A stretch of 11,907 nt of DNA from Flavobacteriaceae bacterium (GTDB lineage Bacteria > Bacteroidota > Bacteroidia > Flavobacteriales > Flavobacteriaceae): assembly GCA_947377425.1 (NCBI GenBank), contig CANCFZ010000058.1:1-11907 (forward strand), given 5' to 3'. Each line of letters starts with the position of its first letter. Position 1 is the first letter of the stretch. A program made the position numbers and the translations under genes. Positions 10,442-11,907 of this stretch are shown piece by piece. The notes under the pieces are model-generated. The model made no database searches. It was not told the origin of the DNA and saw only the letters and a program-made list of their open reading frames with translations.

Positions 10442-11907
10442 TTACTTCAAAACCGCTTTAATCATTTTATCTTCTTTCAAAACAATTTGATAATATTGGT
10501 TTTCACCAAATAATTGTCGAGCGAATTCTGCTGTAATATACCGATTTACGATTGCTTTGTTTTTATTCAAATCGAGCTCTGCTCCTACTTTAGACAAGTA
10601 TTTTTCCAACTGACTTATATAATACGAATTGTCTTTCATTTTCGCTTGAAATTGTTCGAAATTTAAGTCTTTAAATAGATTTCTATTTTGGTCCAATTGT
10701 TCAAAAACAAAATGCCCAACAACTCCTGTTTGTAAAATATATTCTAAACTTTCGTTGCCATGAGCCACTTCTAAAGGAACAAAAACATCGGGTACAATTC
10801 CGCCACCGCCATATACAATTCGTCCTCTTTTCGTTTTAAACTTTAGTGAATCTGAAATTTTCATTTTCCCTTTTTCATACAATTCACCACTTGCAAATCG
10901 GTCTTCAGATTCTTTGTAATAATCTTGACTATCACCTTTTTTATAGGGTTTTTGAATCGAACGACCGCTTGGGGTGTAATATCTCGCTATTGTCAATCTA
11001 ACCGCCGAACCATCGTCAAAATCCATTTCGCGTTGCACCAATCCTTTTCCGAATGAACGTCGTCCATAAATAGTACCACGATCATTATCCTGAATTGCTC
11101 CAGCCAAAATTTCGCTTGCAGAAGCTGAATTTTCATCAATCAAAACTGATACTCGACCTATTTCAAAATCGCCGTCTTCTGTAGCATACGTTTTATCTAT
11201 ACTTCCTTTTTTGTTTTTTGTAAAAACAATTAATTCTTTATCTTTTAGTAATTCATCAGCTATTTGAACTGCCATTTCCATAAAGCCACCGCCATTTTCA
11301 CGTAAGTCAATTACTAACGAATTGATTCCGTTTTTCTTTAATTTCAATAAAGCCGTATGAAATTCTTGACCAGTAGTTTCAGCAAAACGATTGATTTTTA
11401 TGTACCCAGTTGTGTTGTTTAGTAAGATAGCGACGTCAACACTTTTAATTGGAACAACATCACGCTTTATAGTAACTTTCAATTGTTTTTTTTCTGATTT
11501 TCGGTAAACGGTTAACGTAACTTCTGAATCTCTTTGTCCTTTTAACTTGCTGTATAAAACTTCATTTTTAAGTTTTTTGCCAAAAAGCTTGAAGTTATCA
11601 GCATATAAAATTCGATCACCTTCTTTAATTCCGGCCTTTTGTGCTGGACCGTTTTCAATGGGTTTTATAACGGCAATTGTATCGTTGTAGGAATAGAAAT
11701 TAATTCCAATTCCAACAAAATCACCTTTCATACTTTCGGCAATTGAAGTTTGTTCGCTTGGCGGTACATAAACCGAATGTGGGTCGAGATTTGCAAGAAT
11801 ATTGGTGACTGTTAAATCAACAATTGAATCGGTTTTAACGTCGTCCACATATTCTTTATCGATAAAATCTAAAAGTCGGTTGAGTTTGGTTTTATAATTA
11901 TTTTTGG
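10442..11907 (-). CDS. S41 family C-terminal processing peptidase (partial, 5' end beyond window)
   Basis: The open frame runs 487 codons to the stop at 10442 and continues uninterrupted to the window edge (KNNYKTKLNRLLDFIDKEYV precedes the first in-window GTG), so the N terminus lies outside. The GTG near 11848 is an internal valine. In order there are a helical N-terminal region with LDPHSVY, a PDZ domain (about 11600-11750; FVGIGI, GPAQKAGIKEGDRI), and the S41 core with DLRENGGG. The catalytic serine lies in ENSASASEIL and the lysine in RRSFGKGLVQ. The C-terminal GGGIVPDV is also typical. These are features of CtpA/Prc-type serine-lysine proteases, which trim or degrade envelope proteins in the periplasm. 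The TlpA-like gene follows after 12 bp. Confidence 0.93.
   Translation of the reverse strand, partial: KNNYKTKLNRLLDFIDKEYVDDVKTDSIVDLTVTNILANLDPHSVYVPPSEQTSIAESMKGDFVGIGINFYSYNDTIAVIKPIENGPAQKAGIKEGDRILYADNFKLFGKKLKNEVLYSKLKGQRDSEVTLTVYRKSEKKQLKVTIKRDVVPIKSVDVAILLNNTTGYIKINRFAETTGQEFHTALLKLKKNGINSLVIDLRENGGGFMEMAVQIADELLKDKELIVFTKNKKGSIDKTYATEDGDFEIGRVSVLIDENSASASEILAGAIQDNDRGTIYGRRSFGKGLVQREMDFDDGSAVRLTIARYYTPSGRSIQKPYKKGDSQDYYKESEDRFASGELYEKGKMKISDSLKFKTKRGRIVYGGGGIVPDVFVPLEVAHGNESLEYILQTGVVGHFVFEQLDQNRNLFKDLNFEQFQAKMKDNSYYISQLEKYLSKVGAELDLNKNKAIVNRYITAEFARQLFGENQYYQIVLKEDKMIKAVLK

Noticed and set aside
11846..11848. GTG as the true start of the S41 protease
   Set aside because: The frame stays open to the window edge and the upstream residues (LNRLLDFIDKEYV) look like the family's normal N-terminal helix, so the gene is cut by the window instead.

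Overview
The window looks like a chromosomal segment of a Bacteroidota bacterium, most likely Flavobacterium or a close flavobacterial relative. It is A+T-rich, starts lack Shine-Dalgarno sequences, and several genes are preceded by the Bacteroidota -7 element TAnnTTTG. Typical flavobacterial families are present: an Omp28-like lipoprotein, a DUF6029-type barrel, DUF3109, and TlpA-like thioredoxins. I see no phage, insertion sequence, CRISPR array or other mobile-element gene. No gene-free stretch exceeds 300 bases; the longest is about 165 bases (7331-7495) and holds a tRNA-tail repeat and a terminator.

Layout. Positions 1-113 hold the recJ promoter and a four-unit heptad repeat. They are followed by recJ (single-strand-specific exonuclease) and a membrane-anchored peptidoglycan-binding protein. 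That gene overlaps tail-to-tail with a minus-strand lpxH-like lipid A gene. Next on the minus strand come a QueD/PTPS-family gene and an unlisted 57-residue membrane protein gene, which has its own -7 box.

Positions 4016-7250 form the most interesting block. A minus-strand Omp28-type thioredoxin-fold lipoprotein diverges from a plus-strand pair: a TlpA-like thioredoxin and a large outer-membrane beta-barrel. The intergenic region between them is a 12-bp-arm inverted repeat. A tRNA-Ala(GGC) starts only 6 nt after the barrel stop codon. Its 3' end is repeated downstream with an exact 65-bp period, and a bidirectional terminator then separates it from a converging DUF3109 gene.

Positions 8238-9742 (plus) carry a MarC-family membrane protein, a 66-residue membrane protein and a minimal FAD-binding protein. 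The last of these abuts stop-to-stop with a minus-strand pair: an S41 C-terminal processing protease, cut by the window edge, followed by a second TlpA-like thioredoxin.

How they work together. Most genes are ordinary housekeeping: DNA repair, lipid A, a pterin/queuosine-type enzyme and envelope proteolysis. The recurring theme is envelope thiol-redox chemistry, with three thioredoxin-fold exported proteins. One is predicted to be surface-exposed and is adjacent to a barrel with a conspicuous Cys-X4-Cys near its C terminus. I infer, without direct proof, that Omp28, TlpA and the barrel form a periplasm-to-surface redox unit.
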